DNA from: Vibrio tubiashii | GTDB lineage: Bacteria; Pseudomonadota; Gammaproteobacteria; Enterobacterales; Vibrionaceae | Direction of reading: 5' to 3' | DNA: 64,000 nt | Assembly (NCBI GenBank): GCA_000775715.1 | Contig: JRWQ01000012.1 | Location: 80,173 to 144,172 of the forward strand | Part shown: positions 27,177-37,238 of the stretch, piece after piece | Position numbering within the stretch: the stretch's first letter is position 1 | Layout: the number at the start of each line of letters is the position of its first letter | Made by a program: the position numbers and the translations under genes | The notes under the pieces: generated by a model | Told to the model about the DNA's origin: nothing | The model's input: the letters and a program-made list of their open reading frames with translations, nothing else | Databases searched by the model: none

Positions 27177-28214
27177 TTAGAACATTGATGTTTCAAGTTC
27201 GATTTTCTTCGCCACTTCGTCTTGATCCACCAAACCTTGAGCCACCAGCTTTTTGGCATTTTGTTCCATAGTCTGCATGCCATGGGCGGCACCAGTTTGA
27301 ATCACGGACATCATTTGTGCGACTTTATCTTCTCGGATCAAGTTACGAATGGCTGGCGTCGCCATCATGATCTCATGGCAAGCAACACGTCCTCCGCCAA
27401 TACGTTTTAGTAGCTTCTGCGCAATAACGGCACGTAGAGACTCAGACAACATTGAGCGAACCATCTCTTTGTCCGAGCCTGGGAAGACATCAATGATACG
27501 GTCAATCGTTTTAGCCGCAGAGCTCGTATGCAAGGTACCAAATACCAAGTGACCAGTTTCCGCTGCAGTCAATGCTAGGCTAATCGTCTCTTGGTCACGT
27601 AGTTCACCTACGAGAATAACATCAGGATCTTCACGCAGTGCGCTGCGTAGGGCATTGTTAAAACTGTGCGTATCTCGATGCACCTCACGCTGGTTTATCA
27701 AGCACTTATTGTTGCTGTGAACAAATTCAATCGGATCTTCGATAGTTAAGATGTGCTTATTGTGGTTGCGGTTAATATGGTCGACCATCGCGGCAAGAGT
27801 AGTTGATTTACCTGAGCCCGTAGGGCCAGTCACCAACACTAAACCCTTCTCCATATTTGCGATGTTCTCAAAAATCTCTGGCGCAGATAGCTGCTCTAAC
27901 GTTGGAATCTCAGTTGGGATGGTTCGAAACACTGCAGCGCAGCCACGGGCTTGGTTAAACGCATTAACACGGAAGCGACCCACGTCAGGTAACTCAAAAG
28001 AAAAGTCAACTTCGAGTCGCTCTTCAAACTCACTTCGCTGAGCATCATTCATAATTTCTAACACTAAACGGTGCACGTCTGAGTGACTAAAAGCTGGCAC
28101 GCCAAGCTTTCTTACTTCACCATCTATCCGTACCATTGGAGATACTCCTGCAGAAAGATGTAGATCTGAAGCATTATGCTTTACACTAAAATCCAGTAAT
28201 TCGGCGATATCCAT
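27177..28214 (-). CDS. pilT: Type IV pilus retraction ATPase PilT
   Basis: PilT is the 345-aa hexameric motor that disassembles type IV pili, used in twitching and DNA uptake. Visible are Walker A GPTGSGKSTTLAAM, the DPDVILVGELRDQETI Walker B region, GHLVFGTLHTSSAAK, and the PilT-specific AIRNLIREDK (AIRNLIRE box) near residue 288. It is divergent from yggS across 25 bases, as in many gammaproteobacteria. Confidence 0.96.
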   Translation of the reverse strand: MDIAELLDFSVKHNASDLHLSAGVSPMVRIDGEVRKLGVPAFSHSDVHRLVLEIMNDAQRSEFEERLEVDFSFELPDVGRFRVNAFNQARGCAAVFRTIPTEIPTLEQLSAPEIFENIANMEKGLVLVTGPTGSGKSTTLAAMVDHINRNHNKHILTIEDPIEFVHSNNKCLINQREVHRDTHSFNNALRSALREDPDVILVGELRDQETISLALTAAETGHLVFGTLHTSSAAKTIDRIIDVFPGSDKEMVRSMLSESLRAVIAQKLLKRIGGGRVACHEIMMATPAIRNLIREDKVAQMMSVIQTGAAHGMQTMEQNAKKLVAQGLVDQDEVAKKIELETSMF

Positions 28215-28239
28215 TTAAATTCCTTAAGTAAAATCTGCT

Positions 28240-28956
28240 ATGACTAGTATTCAACAAAACATTGAACAGATCACCTCACAGATTGAGAGCGCACAACAAA
28301 AGTGTGGACGCGGTCGAGACACAGTGCAACTTCTGGCGGTAAGCAAGACTAAGCCTGTTGAGGCAATTTTAGAAGCAGCGCAAGCCGGGCAAGTCAGTTT
28401 CGGCGAAAACTATGTCCAAGAAGGGGCAGACAAAGTTGCCTATTTTGCAGAGCACCACCCACTGCTAGAACTGGAATGGCACTTTATTGGCCCAATTCAG
28501 TCGAATAAATCACGTCATGTTGCCGAGAGCTTCGCTTGGGTTCATACCGTTGATAGGGCTAAGATAGCTAAGCGACTCAATGACCAAAGGCCTGATGGTA
28601 TGGCTCCGATTCAGGTATTGATTCAGGTAAATACCAGTGGTGAGTCTTCTAAGTCAGGCATTAGTGATGATCAAATCTTTGAGCTAGCAGAGTTGATTTC
28701 TCACCTTCCGAACCTCACTTTAAGAGGATTGATGTCGATCCCGGCCAATGTGCCAGACTATGCATCTCAGCTTGATGCCTTTACTCAGTTAGCACAACTA
28801 AAAGATAAACTTGCACAACGCTTTCCTGAGCAAAACATTGATACCTTATCGATGGGCATGAGTGGAGATATGCAAGCCGCAATTGAAGCGGGCAGCACTA
28901 TGGTACGTATTGGTACCGCAATATTTGGCGCGCGAGATTACAGTAACAAAGCATAA
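28240..28956 (+). CDS. yggS: YggS-family PLP homeostasis protein
   Basis: This 238-aa PLP-binding protein of the PLPBP family has an alanine-racemase-like barrel with no known catalysis and helps keep vitamin B6 and amino-acid pools. The PLP Lys is in LLAVSKTKPVEAI near residue 36. FGENYVQEGADK and the C-terminal LSMGMSGDMQAAIEAGSTMVRIGTAIFG (phosphate site, given here by its family pattern) agree. It is the first gene of yggS-proC-yggT-yggU. Confidence 0.94.
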   Translation: MTSIQQNIEQITSQIESAQQKCGRGRDTVQLLAVSKTKPVEAILEAAQAGQVSFGENYVQEGADKVAYFAEHHPLLELEWHFIGPIQSNKSRHVAESFAWVHTVDRAKIAKRLNDQRPDGMAPIQVLIQVNTSGESSKSGISDDQIFELAELISHLPNLTLRGLMSIPANVPDYASQLDAFTQLAQLKDKLAQRFPEQNIDTLSMGMSGDMQAAIEAGSTMVRIGTAIFGARDYSNKA

Positions 28957-28985
28957 GCAGCTCAAAAGAAAGGACTAAACCAGTA

Positions 28986-29804
28986 ATGGAACACAAGAAG
29001 ATTGCCTTTATTGGCGCAGGAAACATGGTTAGAGCTATCGTCTCTGGCTTAGTTGCCAATGGTTATCCGGCAGAATTAATTACCGCAACAGCACCATCAG
29101 AGACTCGCCGACTACCACTAGAGCAGGAATTTGGTATTCGTACTACCAGTGACAACATTCAGGCTACACAGCAAGCAGACGTTGTGGTTCTATCGGTAAA
29201 GCCGCAAATGATGGAAGAAGTATGTAAACCGCTGCGAAGTATCGACTGGTCCGAAAAATTAGTCATCTCTATTGCTGCAGGCATTCAGAGTGCTCGCTTC
29301 GACCAAATGCTTGATGCAGAACTTAGCCTAGTGCGCGTGATGCCAAATACACCTTCCCAATTAGGGTTAGGCATGAGCGGACTGTATGCGCCAGAAAAAG
29401 TCTCACAGCAAGATAAAACTTTTGCAGCGGCGCTTATGGAGTCGTGCGGTAAAGTCTGTTGGGTAGAGCAAGAATCTGGCATCAACAATATTATCGCCGC
29501 AGCAGGTAGTGCGCCTGCGTATTTCTTCCTGTTCATGGAAGCGATGCAAGCTGAAGCCATAGCTCAAGGATTTGATAAGAAGACAGCTCGCTTGCTGGTT
29601 CAGCAATCCGCTCTTGGCGCAGCAAGCATGGTTGAGGGCAATCCAGACACCGAACTTTCAACCTTGCGTGAGAACGTGACTTCAAAAGGTGGCACCACCG
29701 CAGAAGCACTACGAACATTCAACCAACATCAACTTTCAGATATAGTAGCCAAAGCCATGCAGGCAGCGGTTTCTCGCGCTGAAGAGATGGAAAAACTATT
29801 TTAA
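28986..29804 (+). CDS. proC: Pyrroline-5-carboxylate reductase
   Basis: ProC reduces pyrroline-5-carboxylate to proline. The 272-aa protein has the NAD(P) Rossmann motif FIGAGNMVRAI at residues 8-18, VMPNTPSQLGLGMSGLYA, and the C-terminal family signature ENVTSKGGTTAEALRTF. It lies 29 bases after yggS with an AAGGA-type ribosome binding site. Confidence 0.95.
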   Translation: MEHKKIAFIGAGNMVRAIVSGLVANGYPAELITATAPSETRRLPLEQEFGIRTTSDNIQATQQADVVVLSVKPQMMEEVCKPLRSIDWSEKLVISIAAGIQSARFDQMLDAELSLVRVMPNTPSQLGLGMSGLYAPEKVSQQDKTFAAALMESCGKVCWVEQESGINNIIAAAGSAPAYFFLFMEAMQAEAIAQGFDKKTARLLVQQSALGAASMVEGNPDTELSTLRENVTSKGGTTAEALRTFNQHQLSDIVAKAMQAAVSRAEEMEKLF

Positions 29805-29842
29805 TGACCAGAGCACTCGGCTCTAGACAATAAGGGTAACCT

Positions 29843-30400
29843 ATGAATTCAATGAGTTTTCTGATTTCCACCCTGTTTGATCTCTACATCATGGTGGTGA
29901 TCTTACGTATTTGGTTACAAGCTGCCCGTGCAGACTTTTATAACCCGTTTTCGCAATTCATCGTTAAAGCGACTCAGCCAGTTGTAGCGCCACTTCGCCG
30001 TGTGATCCCCTCCGTCGGCAGCCTAGATCTGGCCACAGTTTTATTCGCTTACGTGCTATGTGTTCTAAAATTTGTCGCGCTAACTTTTATCATGTCTAAC
30101 GGTGCGGCGGCATTTGATGTTGGTTTCCTGATTTTTGGTGCCCTATCGCTAGTTAAAGCAGCAGGTGGATTACTTTTCTGGGTGCTACTGATCCGCGCTA
30201 TCCTAAGCTGGGTAAGCCAAGGTCGCAGCCCAATTGAATACGTTTTCCATCAGTTAACCGAGCCAATGCTTGCGCCGATTCGCCGCGTGATTCCAGCAAT
30301 GGGTGGTTTTGATTTAAGCGTACTAATCTTGTTTATCGCACTTCAATTCGCCAACTTCTTGATGGGCGATCTGATCGGTCCTATCTGGTACCAGCTATAA
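29843..30400 (+). CDS. yggT: YggT-family inner-membrane protein
   Basis: The 185-aa membrane protein is made of two YGGT repeats. Each has two hydrophobic helices and a conserved [22 protein letters not shown] or [22 protein letters not shown] segment. Relatives affect osmotic tolerance and, in other phyla, cell-division site biology. The role in Vibrio is unclear. The stop overlaps the yggU start (TAATG), indicating coupled translation. Confidence 0.9.
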   Translation: MNSMSFLISTLFDLYIMVVILRIWLQAARADFYNPFSQFIVKATQPVVAPLRRVIPSVGSLDLATVLFAYVLCVLKFVALTFIMSNGAAAFDVGFLIFGALSLVKAAGGLLFWVLLIRAILSWVSQGRSPIEYVFHQLTEPMLAPIRRVIPAMGGFDLSVLILFIALQFANFLMGDLIGPIWYQL

Positions 30401-30690
30401 TGTCACAAGCAGCTTGGTTTGATGGTGAAGACTTAGTTATTAGGCTCTACATCCAGCCGAAAGCCAGTCGAGATAAGATTGTAGGCAGGCACGGTGAAGA
30501 GCTAAAAATTGCCATTACAGCACCTCCTGTTGATGGAAAGGCCAATGCTCATTTGAGTAAATATCTCGCCAAGCAGTTCAAGGTAGCAAAGGGGTTAATA
30601 ACAATAGAAAAAGGTGAATTGGGTAGACACAAACAGGTCCGTATCAGCTCACCATCCCAAATACCTAAAGAGATAGAAGCCATCTTGTGA
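30400..30690 (+). CDS. yggU: YggU/DUF167-family protein
   Basis: The 96-aa DUF167 protein of unknown function shows the family core [19 protein letters not shown] and [20 protein letters not shown]. It starts within the yggT stop codon. Its last codons and stop form part of a terminator hairpin, an unusual overlap. Confidence 0.92.
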   Translation: MSQAAWFDGEDLVIRLYIQPKASRDKIVGRHGEELKIAITAPPVDGKANAHLSKYLAKQFKVAKGLITIEKGELGRHKQVRISSPSQIPKEIEAIL

Positions 30691-30703
30691 TGGCTTTTTC
30701 TTT
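30677..30703 (+). terminator. Terminator overlapping the yggU stop codon
   Basis: Perfect 8-bp stem AAGCCATC/GATGGCTT with loop TTGT and a T-rich tail (tttttcttt). The yggU TGA (30688-30690) lies at the loop/stem border, so a terminating ribosome would cover the hairpin. Confidence 0.8.
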
Positions 30704-30743
30704 GCTCTCGTACAGAGTACGTACCCAATTCAAAGGAAGCACT

Positions 30744-31175
30744 ATGAAAAAATGGATCATTCTCATTCTGGCTAGCGCCCTAACCCTACCGACTTGGGCT
30801 GGCCAGTTTAAAAACATTAAAGATGTTGAAGTTCATTACTCTGCATTCAATTCAACATTTTTAACTCCGCAAGTCGCCCGTAGCTATCAGCTTAAACGCA
30901 ATGGCTACTCGGCTATTATCAACATTAGCGTGTTAGATAACTCGCAAGCCGGTAAACCAGCCACAACGGCTAAAATAAAGGGCAGCGCCAAAAACCTTAT
31001 TGGCCAGTCACGTGAGTTAAGTTTCCGTGAAGTGAAAGAAGGCAACGCCATCTACTATCTTGCTGAGTTTGCCATCTCAGACGAAGAGCAACTTACCTTC
31101 AACATCGATGTTGACGCTGGTAATAAAGGCGCTGGCACATTAAAGTTCACCCAAAAATTTTATGTCGAAGAGTAA
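30744..31175 (+). CDS. DUF4426 periplasmic protein
   Basis: The 143-aa protein has a clear signal peptide (MKKWIILILASALTLPTWA, cleaved before GQ) and a DUF4426 domain, seen mostly in Vibrio and relatives with unknown function. The ATG at 30744 follows AAGGAAG. The longer reading frame upstream runs through the yggU terminator and is rejected. It lies between yggU and rdgB in the conserved order. It has no lipobox, so it is probably soluble in the periplasm. Confidence 0.82.
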   Translation: MKKWIILILASALTLPTWAGQFKNIKDVEVHYSAFNSTFLTPQVARSYQLKRNGYSAIINISVLDNSQAGKPATTAKIKGSAKNLIGQSRELSFREVKEGNAIYYLAEFAISDEEQLTFNIDVDAGNKGAGTLKFTQKFYVEE

Positions 31176-31209
31176 AACTCGACGCTCGAATTACAAGTAA
31201 GGCAATACG

Positions 31210-31815
31210 ATGAAAAGCAATAAAATTGTTCTAGCGACCAGTAACCAAGGAAAAGTACGTGAAATGGCAGATTTACTGTCTGACTTTGGTTTCGACGTAG
31301 TGGCTCAAAGCGAGTTCAATGTGTCTGACGTAGCAGAGACAGGAACAACCTTTATTGAAAATGCCATCATCAAGGCGCGCCATGCAGCCAAAGAGACGGG
31401 CCTTGCAGCGATTGCCGATGATTCCGGCCTTGAAGTTGACTTCCTCAACGGTGCTCCCGGTATCTACTCGGCTCGTTACGCGGGTGAAAACGCAAGCGAT
31501 CAACAGAACCTAGACAAGCTACTCGAAGCGATGAAAGGAGTACCTGAGCAAGAGCGTAACGCTCGCTTCCATTGTGTATTGGTACTCATGCGTCACGAAA
31601 ATGATCCAACGCCAATCGTCTGTCATGGTAAATGGGAAGGACGTATCCTAACGAAAGCCCATGGCGACAATGGATTTGGCTACGACCCTGTGTTCTATGT
31701 TCCAGAAGATAACTGCGCATCAGCGGAACTAGAACCAGCACGCAAAAAGCAGCTTTCACACCGTGGTAAAGCACTAAAACAGCTTTTCGCCACCCTGTCT
31801 GAGCAAGCTCTGTAA
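31210..31815 (+). CDS. rdgB: XTP/dITP pyrophosphatase
   Basis: This 201-aa house-cleaning enzyme hydrolyses dITP, XTP and ITP so that deaminated purines do not enter nucleic acids. The Ham1/RdgB family motifs are [14 protein letters not shown] at the N-terminus, [22 protein letters not shown] with catalytic Asp (in part), [11 protein letters not shown], and [14 protein letters not shown]. It lies 34 bases after the DUF4426 gene and 15 before hemW. Confidence 0.96.
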   Translation: MKSNKIVLATSNQGKVREMADLLSDFGFDVVAQSEFNVSDVAETGTTFIENAIIKARHAAKETGLAAIADDSGLEVDFLNGAPGIYSARYAGENASDQQNLDKLLEAMKGVPEQERNARFHCVLVLMRHENDPTPIVCHGKWEGRILTKAHGDNGFGYDPVFYVPEDNCASAELEPARKKQLSHRGKALKQLFATLSEQAL

Positions 31816-31830
31816 GCGTCTTTAGCTAGT

Positions 31831-33012
31831 ATGAACCAGTTAATTCCACCAGCATTGAGCCTTTATGTACACATCCCGTGGTGTGTACAAAAGTGCCCTT
31901 ATTGCGACTTCAACTCGCACGCACTCAAAGCGGATATTCCAGAGCAAGAATATATCGCGGCTCTACTACAAGACTTGGACGCTGATATTGAGCGCTACCA
32001 AATCTCAGATAACCAACGTCAACTGCACTCTATTTTTATCGGCGGCGGCACGCCAAGTCTGATTTCACCGCAAGGGATCGCCGAGCTACTACAAGGGATC
32101 GAAACAAGAATCCCCTTCAAATCCGGCATCGAAATTACCATGGAAGCTAACCCCGGCACCATTGAAGCTGAACGTTTTGCAGGTTATCAACACGCTGGTG
32201 TAACTCGAATATCTGTAGGGGTACAGAGTTTTGAGCAACAAAAGTTAGAGAGGCTTGGGCGTATTCACGGCCAAGATGAAGCGGTTAATGCTGCTAAATT
32301 AGCGCATAAAATTGGCCTCAACAGCTTTAACTTAGATCTCATGCATGGCTTGCCGGATCAGTCTGTTGATCAAGCACTTAAAGATCTTGAGAAAGCGATC
32401 GAACTCGATCCTCCTCATCTATCTTGGTATCAGTTGACCATCGAACCTAACACCATGTTCTACTACAAGCAGCCAACGTTGCCTGACGATGACGATCTGT
32501 GGGACATCTTTGAGTTAGGGCATAAAAAGCTAGCCGAAGCCGGTTATGTGCAATATGAAATTTCTGGCTACAGCAAGCCAGGCTATCAGTGTCAACATAA
32601 CCTCAACTACTGGCGCTTTGGTGACTACCTAGGTATCGGTTGTGGCTCTCACGGAAAGATTAGCTTTGCTGATGGGCGTATCGTACGCACTACCAAGATC
32701 AAACACCCTAAAGGCTACCTTGCAGCGTACGACAATATGATTAAGCCTTATCTTAACAGTGAGCAAGAAGTTGCGTTTGAAGATCGCCCTTTCGAGTTCT
32801 TCATGAATCGCTTTCGTCTTATAGAAGCCTGTCCAAAACAAGATTTCCTCGATACCACTGGGCTTGGTTTTGAAGTCATTCAAGGGACCATTGATTGGGC
32901 AATTGAGATGAGCTATATCGATGAAAGTGACACTCACTGGCAAATCACTGAAAAAGGTAAACTGTTCCTCAATGACTTGCTCGAAGCATTCATGGTGGAG
33001 GAGGACGTATAA
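31831..33012 (+). CDS. hemW: Heme chaperone HemW (radical SAM)
   Basis: The 393-aa radical-SAM protein is formerly annotated as oxygen-independent coproporphyrinogen oxidase-like. HemW transfers heme to respiratory enzymes. The 4Fe-4S motif is CVQKCPYC, with Cys18, Cys22 and Cys25. It lacks the extra N-terminal sequence of HemN. GGGTPSL binds SAM, and a C-terminal HemW domain follows with winged-helix features. It closes the rdgB-hemW pair. Confidence 0.93.
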   Translation: MNQLIPPALSLYVHIPWCVQKCPYCDFNSHALKADIPEQEYIAALLQDLDADIERYQISDNQRQLHSIFIGGGTPSLISPQGIAELLQGIETRIPFKSGIEITMEANPGTIEAERFAGYQHAGVTRISVGVQSFEQQKLERLGRIHGQDEAVNAAKLAHKIGLNSFNLDLMHGLPDQSVDQALKDLEKAIELDPPHLSWYQLTIEPNTMFYYKQPTLPDDDDLWDIFELGHKKLAEAGYVQYEISGYSKPGYQCQHNLNYWRFGDYLGIGCGSHGKISFADGRIVRTTKIKHPKGYLAAYDNMIKPYLNSEQEVAFEDRPFEFFMNRFRLIEACPKQDFLDTTGLGFEVIQGTIDWAIEMSYIDESDTHWQITEKGKLFLNDLLEAFMVEEDV

Positions 33013-33167
33013 CTCGCTTACCCTCACTATGAAGTGACACGCATAAACATACTTTTTATCAATCAAATACGGATGATTTAATTACATTCCTTAACCAACT
33101 GATTTATTAATCATTTTTCTTTGCTACGATGCGGGCGATTGTTTAGATGTAACGTTAAGGAAATACG

Positions 33168-33830
33168 ATGAAAACAATAAAACTATGGTTGGCACTATTC
33201 TCCATTATCTCTTTGTCCGGCTGCGTTAGCCCGATTTCGCTAGAGGAACAAACGCCGAACCCTAATATCACTCATGAAGACAAATTGGTCATCGCCGTGC
33301 TGGATAACCGAGCGCGTTTGATGGAGGGTGAAAGACCTGACAACTTTGTTGGCGTTGCACATGGTACCTTCGGTATTCCTTTTGATTGGCACGTAGAACA
33401 AATCCTGGCCACCGAAGCAGGAGATGAAGAAAAGAACTTGTCTCAGTTTATTGAGCACCGCCTTACGATGGGTTTCAAAGAAAACGGCTGGGATGCTGTT
33501 GAGGCAAATGTCGAAAGCATTGATTCTGATGAACAAGTCAAACAAATCATAGAGTCTAACCAAGCTCAAAAACTATTGGTGATCAACATTAGCGAGTGGT
33601 ATTTCAGTATCAACCTAAACTGGGTTAGCTCATTTAACTTTGATACAGATTCCATCGCGACAGTCTATGAGTTGCAGGCGGGTAAGCTGGTAGAGAAGCA
33701 CTTTAAAGATCGTGATGTCATCGATGAGAAAGCGGATGAATCTCCGCAAAATAACGTACTACGCGCTTATCGAGATCAGTTGATCGAAATCGTTACCGAT
33801 CCAGACATCCAATCCGCATTACAACAGTAG
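33168..33830 (+). CDS. Lipoprotein of unknown function
   Basis: The 220-aa protein has a lipoprotein signal peptide with lipobox LSGC, and Cys19 should be acylated. Residue +2 is Val, which does not signal inner-membrane retention, so the outer membrane is likely. The mature part is acidic, with no repeat or domain I recognise. A strong GTTAAGGAAATACG leader gives the start. It is a single gene, convergent with glsB. Confidence 0.75.
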   Translation: MKTIKLWLALFSIISLSGCVSPISLEEQTPNPNITHEDKLVIAVLDNRARLMEGERPDNFVGVAHGTFGIPFDWHVEQILATEAGDEEKNLSQFIEHRLTMGFKENGWDAVEANVESIDSDEQVKQIIESNQAQKLLVINISEWYFSINLNWVSSFNFDTDSIATVYELQAGKLVEKHFKDRDVIDEKADESPQNNVLRAYRDQLIEIVTDPDIQSALQQ

Positions 33831-33836
33831 GGATGA

Positions 33837-33858
33837 AGCCGCACTTGGTGCGGCTTTA
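33837..33858. terminator. Hairpin between lipoprotein gene and glsB
   Basis: Stem aagccgcac/gtgcggctt between two convergent genes. T tracts on either side are short, so it is a modest bidirectional terminator. Confidence 0.65.
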
Positions 33859-33860
33859 AC

Positions 33861-34781
33861 TCAAAAAATAGAACGACCAATGCGCTCAGCTAATAACTCT
33901 AAGGCTCTAGTACCGGCTAAAGAGTTACCCGCTTGGTCAAGCTCTGGAGACCAAACGGCAATCGTCATTTCACCGGGTACAACAGCAACAATACCACCGC
34001 CCACACCCGACTTACCCGGCATACCAACTCGATACGCAAACTCTCCGGCACCATCGTATAAGCCACATGTGGCGAGCAAAGCATTCAACTGCTTGGTTTG
34101 GATTGACGTGATGACAGGCTTACCCGTTTGAACCGAAGTCCCTTTATTGGCTAAATAGCTAAAGGTTTTGGCGAGATCGACACAACTCATCTTAAGTGCA
34201 CATGCGTGGAAATAATTATTAAGCACCGGAATGACATCATTCTCAAAATTGCCAAATGAGCGCATCAAGTAGGCAATCGCTGCGTTGCGGTCACTGTGCA
34301 TCATTTCAGAGGCCGCTACCACCTTGTCATAGCAGATATGCGTATCACCTGAGAGTTGGCGTACGAACTCTAACAAACGCTGACGAGGAGCCGATAGGCG
34401 GCTGTTTAGCAAGTCTGCAACGACAATCGCTCCGGCATTAATAAACGGGTTGCGCGGGATCCCCTGCTCGACCTCAAGTTGGATTAAAGAGTTGAATGCC
34501 TGACCGGATGGCTCTTTGCCTACGCGCGCCCAAATTTCTTCGGGCTTATACAGGCACATCGCCAAAGTAAGGCTCAACGCTTTGGAGATAGATTGAATCG
34601 AGAAAGCCTCATCCGCATCGCCTGCTTTGATCACCTCACCTTGATTGGTAAATACAGCAATGCCGAGCTTAGAAGCCGGCACCTTAGCTAAAGCAGGAAT
34701 GTAATCGGCAACTTTACCTTGGCCAATAAGAGGGCGTACCTCGGCTAAGATATCAATCAAGATTTGCTGAGTAGGTTTCAT
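33861..34781 (-). CDS. glsB: Glutaminase (serine-dependent, GlsB type)
   Basis: This 306-aa glutaminase hydrolyses glutamine to glutamate and ammonia. The beta-lactamase-like fold has the Ser-x-x-Lys pair in [12 protein letters not shown] (about residues 60-71), with NPFINAGAI and [18 protein letters not shown] later. Two tandem ATG codons (34784 and 34781) are possible starts. The second has better spacing to GAGG. It is a single gene, convergent with the lipoprotein gene. Confidence 0.94.
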   Translation of the reverse strand: MKPTQQILIDILAEVRPLIGQGKVADYIPALAKVPASKLGIAVFTNQGEVIKAGDADEAFSIQSISKALSLTLAMCLYKPEEIWARVGKEPSGQAFNSLIQLEVEQGIPRNPFINAGAIVVADLLNSRLSAPRQRLLEFVRQLSGDTHICYDKVVAASEMMHSDRNAAIAYLMRSFGNFENDVIPVLNNYFHACALKMSCVDLAKTFSYLANKGTSVQTGKPVITSIQTKQLNALLATCGLYDGAGEFAYRVGMPGKSGVGGGIVAVVPGEMTIAVWSPELDQAGNSLAGTRALELLAERIGRSIF

Positions 34782-34912
34782 CATCAACCTCAAAATCAAT
34801 GAGTTACTTTTATCTTCTTATGGAGTCAAAAAAGCCAACATAGATATGTTGGCTTCTGTTTACACGTCAATCTGTTGCTATCGAAAGCCAATAGCAAAGC
34901 AACTAGTTAGGC

Positions 34913-35632
34913 TTATTTTACGCGCTTATACTTAATATCCCAAACGCCGTGACCTAATCGGTGACCACGTGCTTCAAACTTTGTTAGCGGACGCTCATCT
35001 GGGCGAGGAACAAAGTCACCGTCTTCAGCGATATTTTCGAAACCTGGCGCTTGATTCATTACTTCAATCATGTGCTCGGCGTAATTTTCCCAGTCAGTCG
35101 CCATATGGAAAATACCTTCACCGTCGATAAGCTTCTGACGTACCATCTCTGCAAAATCTAGCTGAACGATACGGCGCTTGTGATGGCGCTTCTTATGCCA
35201 TGGGTCAGGGAAGAACAGCTGTAAAGTCGCCAAACTGCTATCTGGGATCATGTTAGCGAAAACTTCTACTGCATCGTGACACATCACGCGTAGGTTTGTA
35301 ATGCCTGCGTCACGCGCGTCAGAAAGACACGCACCCACACCAGGACTATGCACTTCAATACCGATAAAGTTCTTTTCTGGTGCGTTCTTCGCCATTTCTA
35401 CAAGCGATGCGCCCATGCCGAAACCAATTTCTAAAACGACTGGGTTATCGTTACCAAACACCTCTTTCCAATCAAGAAGCTTTTCTTGGTAGTCGATGCC
35501 CATGGTCGGCCAGCATTCATTCATCGCGTTTTCTTGACCTTTGGTCAAACGACCTTCGCGTCGAACAAAGCTGCGAACTTTGCGTATCAGTTTACCGTCT
35601 TCGTTGTACTCGTTAGTGGTCACTTCACTCAT
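34913..35632 (-). CDS. trmB: tRNA (guanine-N7-)-methyltransferase
   Basis: This 239-aa SAM-dependent enzyme forms m7G46 in tRNA. The SAM site is [15 protein letters not shown] (about residues 67-81), and the catalytic and substrate region is [18 protein letters not shown]. It lies divergent from mutY across 189 bases, the conserved trmB/mutY arrangement. Confidence 0.95.
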   Translation of the reverse strand: MSEVTTNEYNEDGKLIRKVRSFVRREGRLTKGQENAMNECWPTMGIDYQEKLLDWKEVFGNDNPVVLEIGFGMGASLVEMAKNAPEKNFIGIEVHSPGVGACLSDARDAGITNLRVMCHDAVEVFANMIPDSSLATLQLFFPDPWHKKRHHKRRIVQLDFAEMVRQKLIDGEGIFHMATDWENYAEHMIEVMNQAPGFENIAEDGDFVPRPDERPLTKFEARGHRLGHGVWDIKYKRVK

Positions 35633-35821
35633 GATATTGCCTGTTTAAAAAATGGTCTCGCCTCAAAGGGATTGTGATTATCCAAAGAATTGCTATTGGT
35701 GCAAGTTTTTTAGAGCAATTAAGCGCAGATTACTTATACCCTTACTGTTTATCGGTTGTACTATACCCTCAACTTATGATGCAATTTTGTTTAATTACAC
35801 AACTATAATATCGAGCATATC

Positions 35822-36877
35822 GTGACCCCTTTCGCTAATGCCATCTTAGAATGGTACGAAAACTATGGACGTAAAAGCCTACCTTGGCAGCAAAATAAAA
35901 CTGCCTATAGCGTGTGGCTTTCAGAGATCATGCTACAGCAAACTCAAGTAGCAACAGTTATTCCTTATTACCAACGTTTCCTCGAACGCTTCCCAACAGT
36001 TGTGGAACTCGCTAATGCAGAGCAAGATGAGGTTTTACACTTATGGACAGGCTTAGGCTACTACGCACGTGCACGGAACTTACACAAGGCCGCCAAAGTC
36101 GTCACTGAGCAATACGGTGGAGAGTTTCCACTCGATATCGACGAAATGAACGCGCTACCCGGCATTGGTCGTTCCACTGCAGCCGCGATACTGTCATCAG
36201 TATACAAGCAACCTCATGCGATTCTCGATGGTAATGTTAAGCGCACCTTAGCCCGTAGCTTTGCTGTCGAAGGGTGGCCGGGACAAAAGAAAGTAGAGAA
36301 TAAACTTTGGCAATACGCTGAAGAGCACACGCCAGATGTTGATGTGGATAAATATAACCAAGCCATGATGGATATGGGCGCTATGGTCTGCACTCGCAGC
36401 AAGCCTAAATGTACTTTATGCCCTGTCGAGTCTTACTGTATTGCCAACAAACAAGGTAACCCGCTCGATTATCCAGGCAAAAAACCGAAAAAAGACAAAC
36501 CAATCAAAGAGACTTGGTTTGTAATGCTTCATCACAACGGCAAAGTATGGCTAGAACAGCGACCACAATCGGGTATTTGGGGAGGCCTGTTCTGCTTCCC
36601 AGAGCACAATAACGCTAATATTGAACACCAAATTGATCTCCGAGGAATCCAACAGGCTGATATTAAACGACAAAATCAACTGATCGCTTTTCGTCACACG
36701 TTCAGTCACTACCACCTCGATATTACGCCAATTTTGGTAGACCTATCAAAGCAACCTAACGTCGTCATGGAAGCAAACAAAGGTCTTTGGTATAACTTAT
36801 CGCAACCTGAAGAGATTGGCTTAGCTGCCCCAGTGAAACAGTTACTGGAAAGCCTGTCATTCGAAATTCAATGCTAA
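35822..36877 (+). CDS. mutY: A/G-specific adenine glycosylase
   Basis: MutY removes adenine paired with 8-oxoguanine and so prevents G:C to T:A changes. The 351-aa protein has catalytic Glu35 (SEIMLQQTQ) and Asp136 (LDGNVKR) of the HhH-GPD fold. A 4Fe-4S cluster is set by Cys190, Cys197, Cys200 and Cys206 (spacing x6-x2-x5). A C-terminal NUDIX-like domain recognises 8-oxoG. The start is GTG at 35822, with only a weak upstream element. It is followed by yggX after 19 bases. Confidence 0.95.
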   Translation: MTPFANAILEWYENYGRKSLPWQQNKTAYSVWLSEIMLQQTQVATVIPYYQRFLERFPTVVELANAEQDEVLHLWTGLGYYARARNLHKAAKVVTEQYGGEFPLDIDEMNALPGIGRSTAAAILSSVYKQPHAILDGNVKRTLARSFAVEGWPGQKKVENKLWQYAEEHTPDVDVDKYNQAMMDMGAMVCTRSKPKCTLCPVESYCIANKQGNPLDYPGKKPKKDKPIKETWFVMLHHNGKVWLEQRPQSGIWGGLFCFPEHNNANIEHQIDLRGIQQADIKRQNQLIAFRHTFSHYHLDITPILVDLSKQPNVVMEANKGLWYNLSQPEEIGLAAPVKQLLESLSFEIQC

Positions 36878-36896
36878 TTACTGTTAAGGAATTGTT

Positions 36897-37169
36897 ATGA
36901 GCCGCACTGTTTTTTGTGCTCGACTACAAAAAGAAGCCGATGGATTAGATTTTCAGCTTTATCCAGGTGAACTGGGCAAACGTATTTTTGATAACATCTC
37001 AAAAGAAGCATGGGCAGAGTGGCAACACAAACAGACCATGCTGATCAATGAAAAGAAACTCAATATGATGGATCCTGAACATCGTAAGCTGATCGAAACG
37101 GAAATGGTCAACTTTTTGTTCGAAGGTAAAGACGTTCATATCGAAGGCTATACTCCACCAAGTGAGTAA
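36897..37169 (+). CDS. yggX: YggX iron-trafficking / oxidative damage protection protein
   Basis: The 90-aa YggX-family protein helps protect iron-sulfur clusters and is linked to Fe(II) trafficking in enterobacteria. It starts [18 protein letters not shown] with Cys7, and ends with the family pattern [17 protein letters not shown]. It lies between mutY, itself an Fe-S protein, and mltC, the usual operon. Confidence 0.95.
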   Translation: MSRTVFCARLQKEADGLDFQLYPGELGKRIFDNISKEAWAEWQHKQTMLINEKKLNMMDPEHRKLIETEMVNFLFEGKDVHIEGYTPPSE

Positions 37170-37197
37170 TAGTAAGCCACGGTTGAAACAGAAAAAT

Positions 37198-37228
37198 GAC
37201 ATCATTGCCTGCAGTGATGTCTTTTTTT
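37198..37228 (+). terminator. Terminator between yggX and mltC, abutting the mltC start
   Basis: Stem gacatcat/gtgatgtc followed by seven T. It ends 10 bases before the mltC ATG, directly against the AGGAGAG ribosome binding site. Confidence 0.82.
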
Positions 37229-37238
37229 TAGGAGAGTT

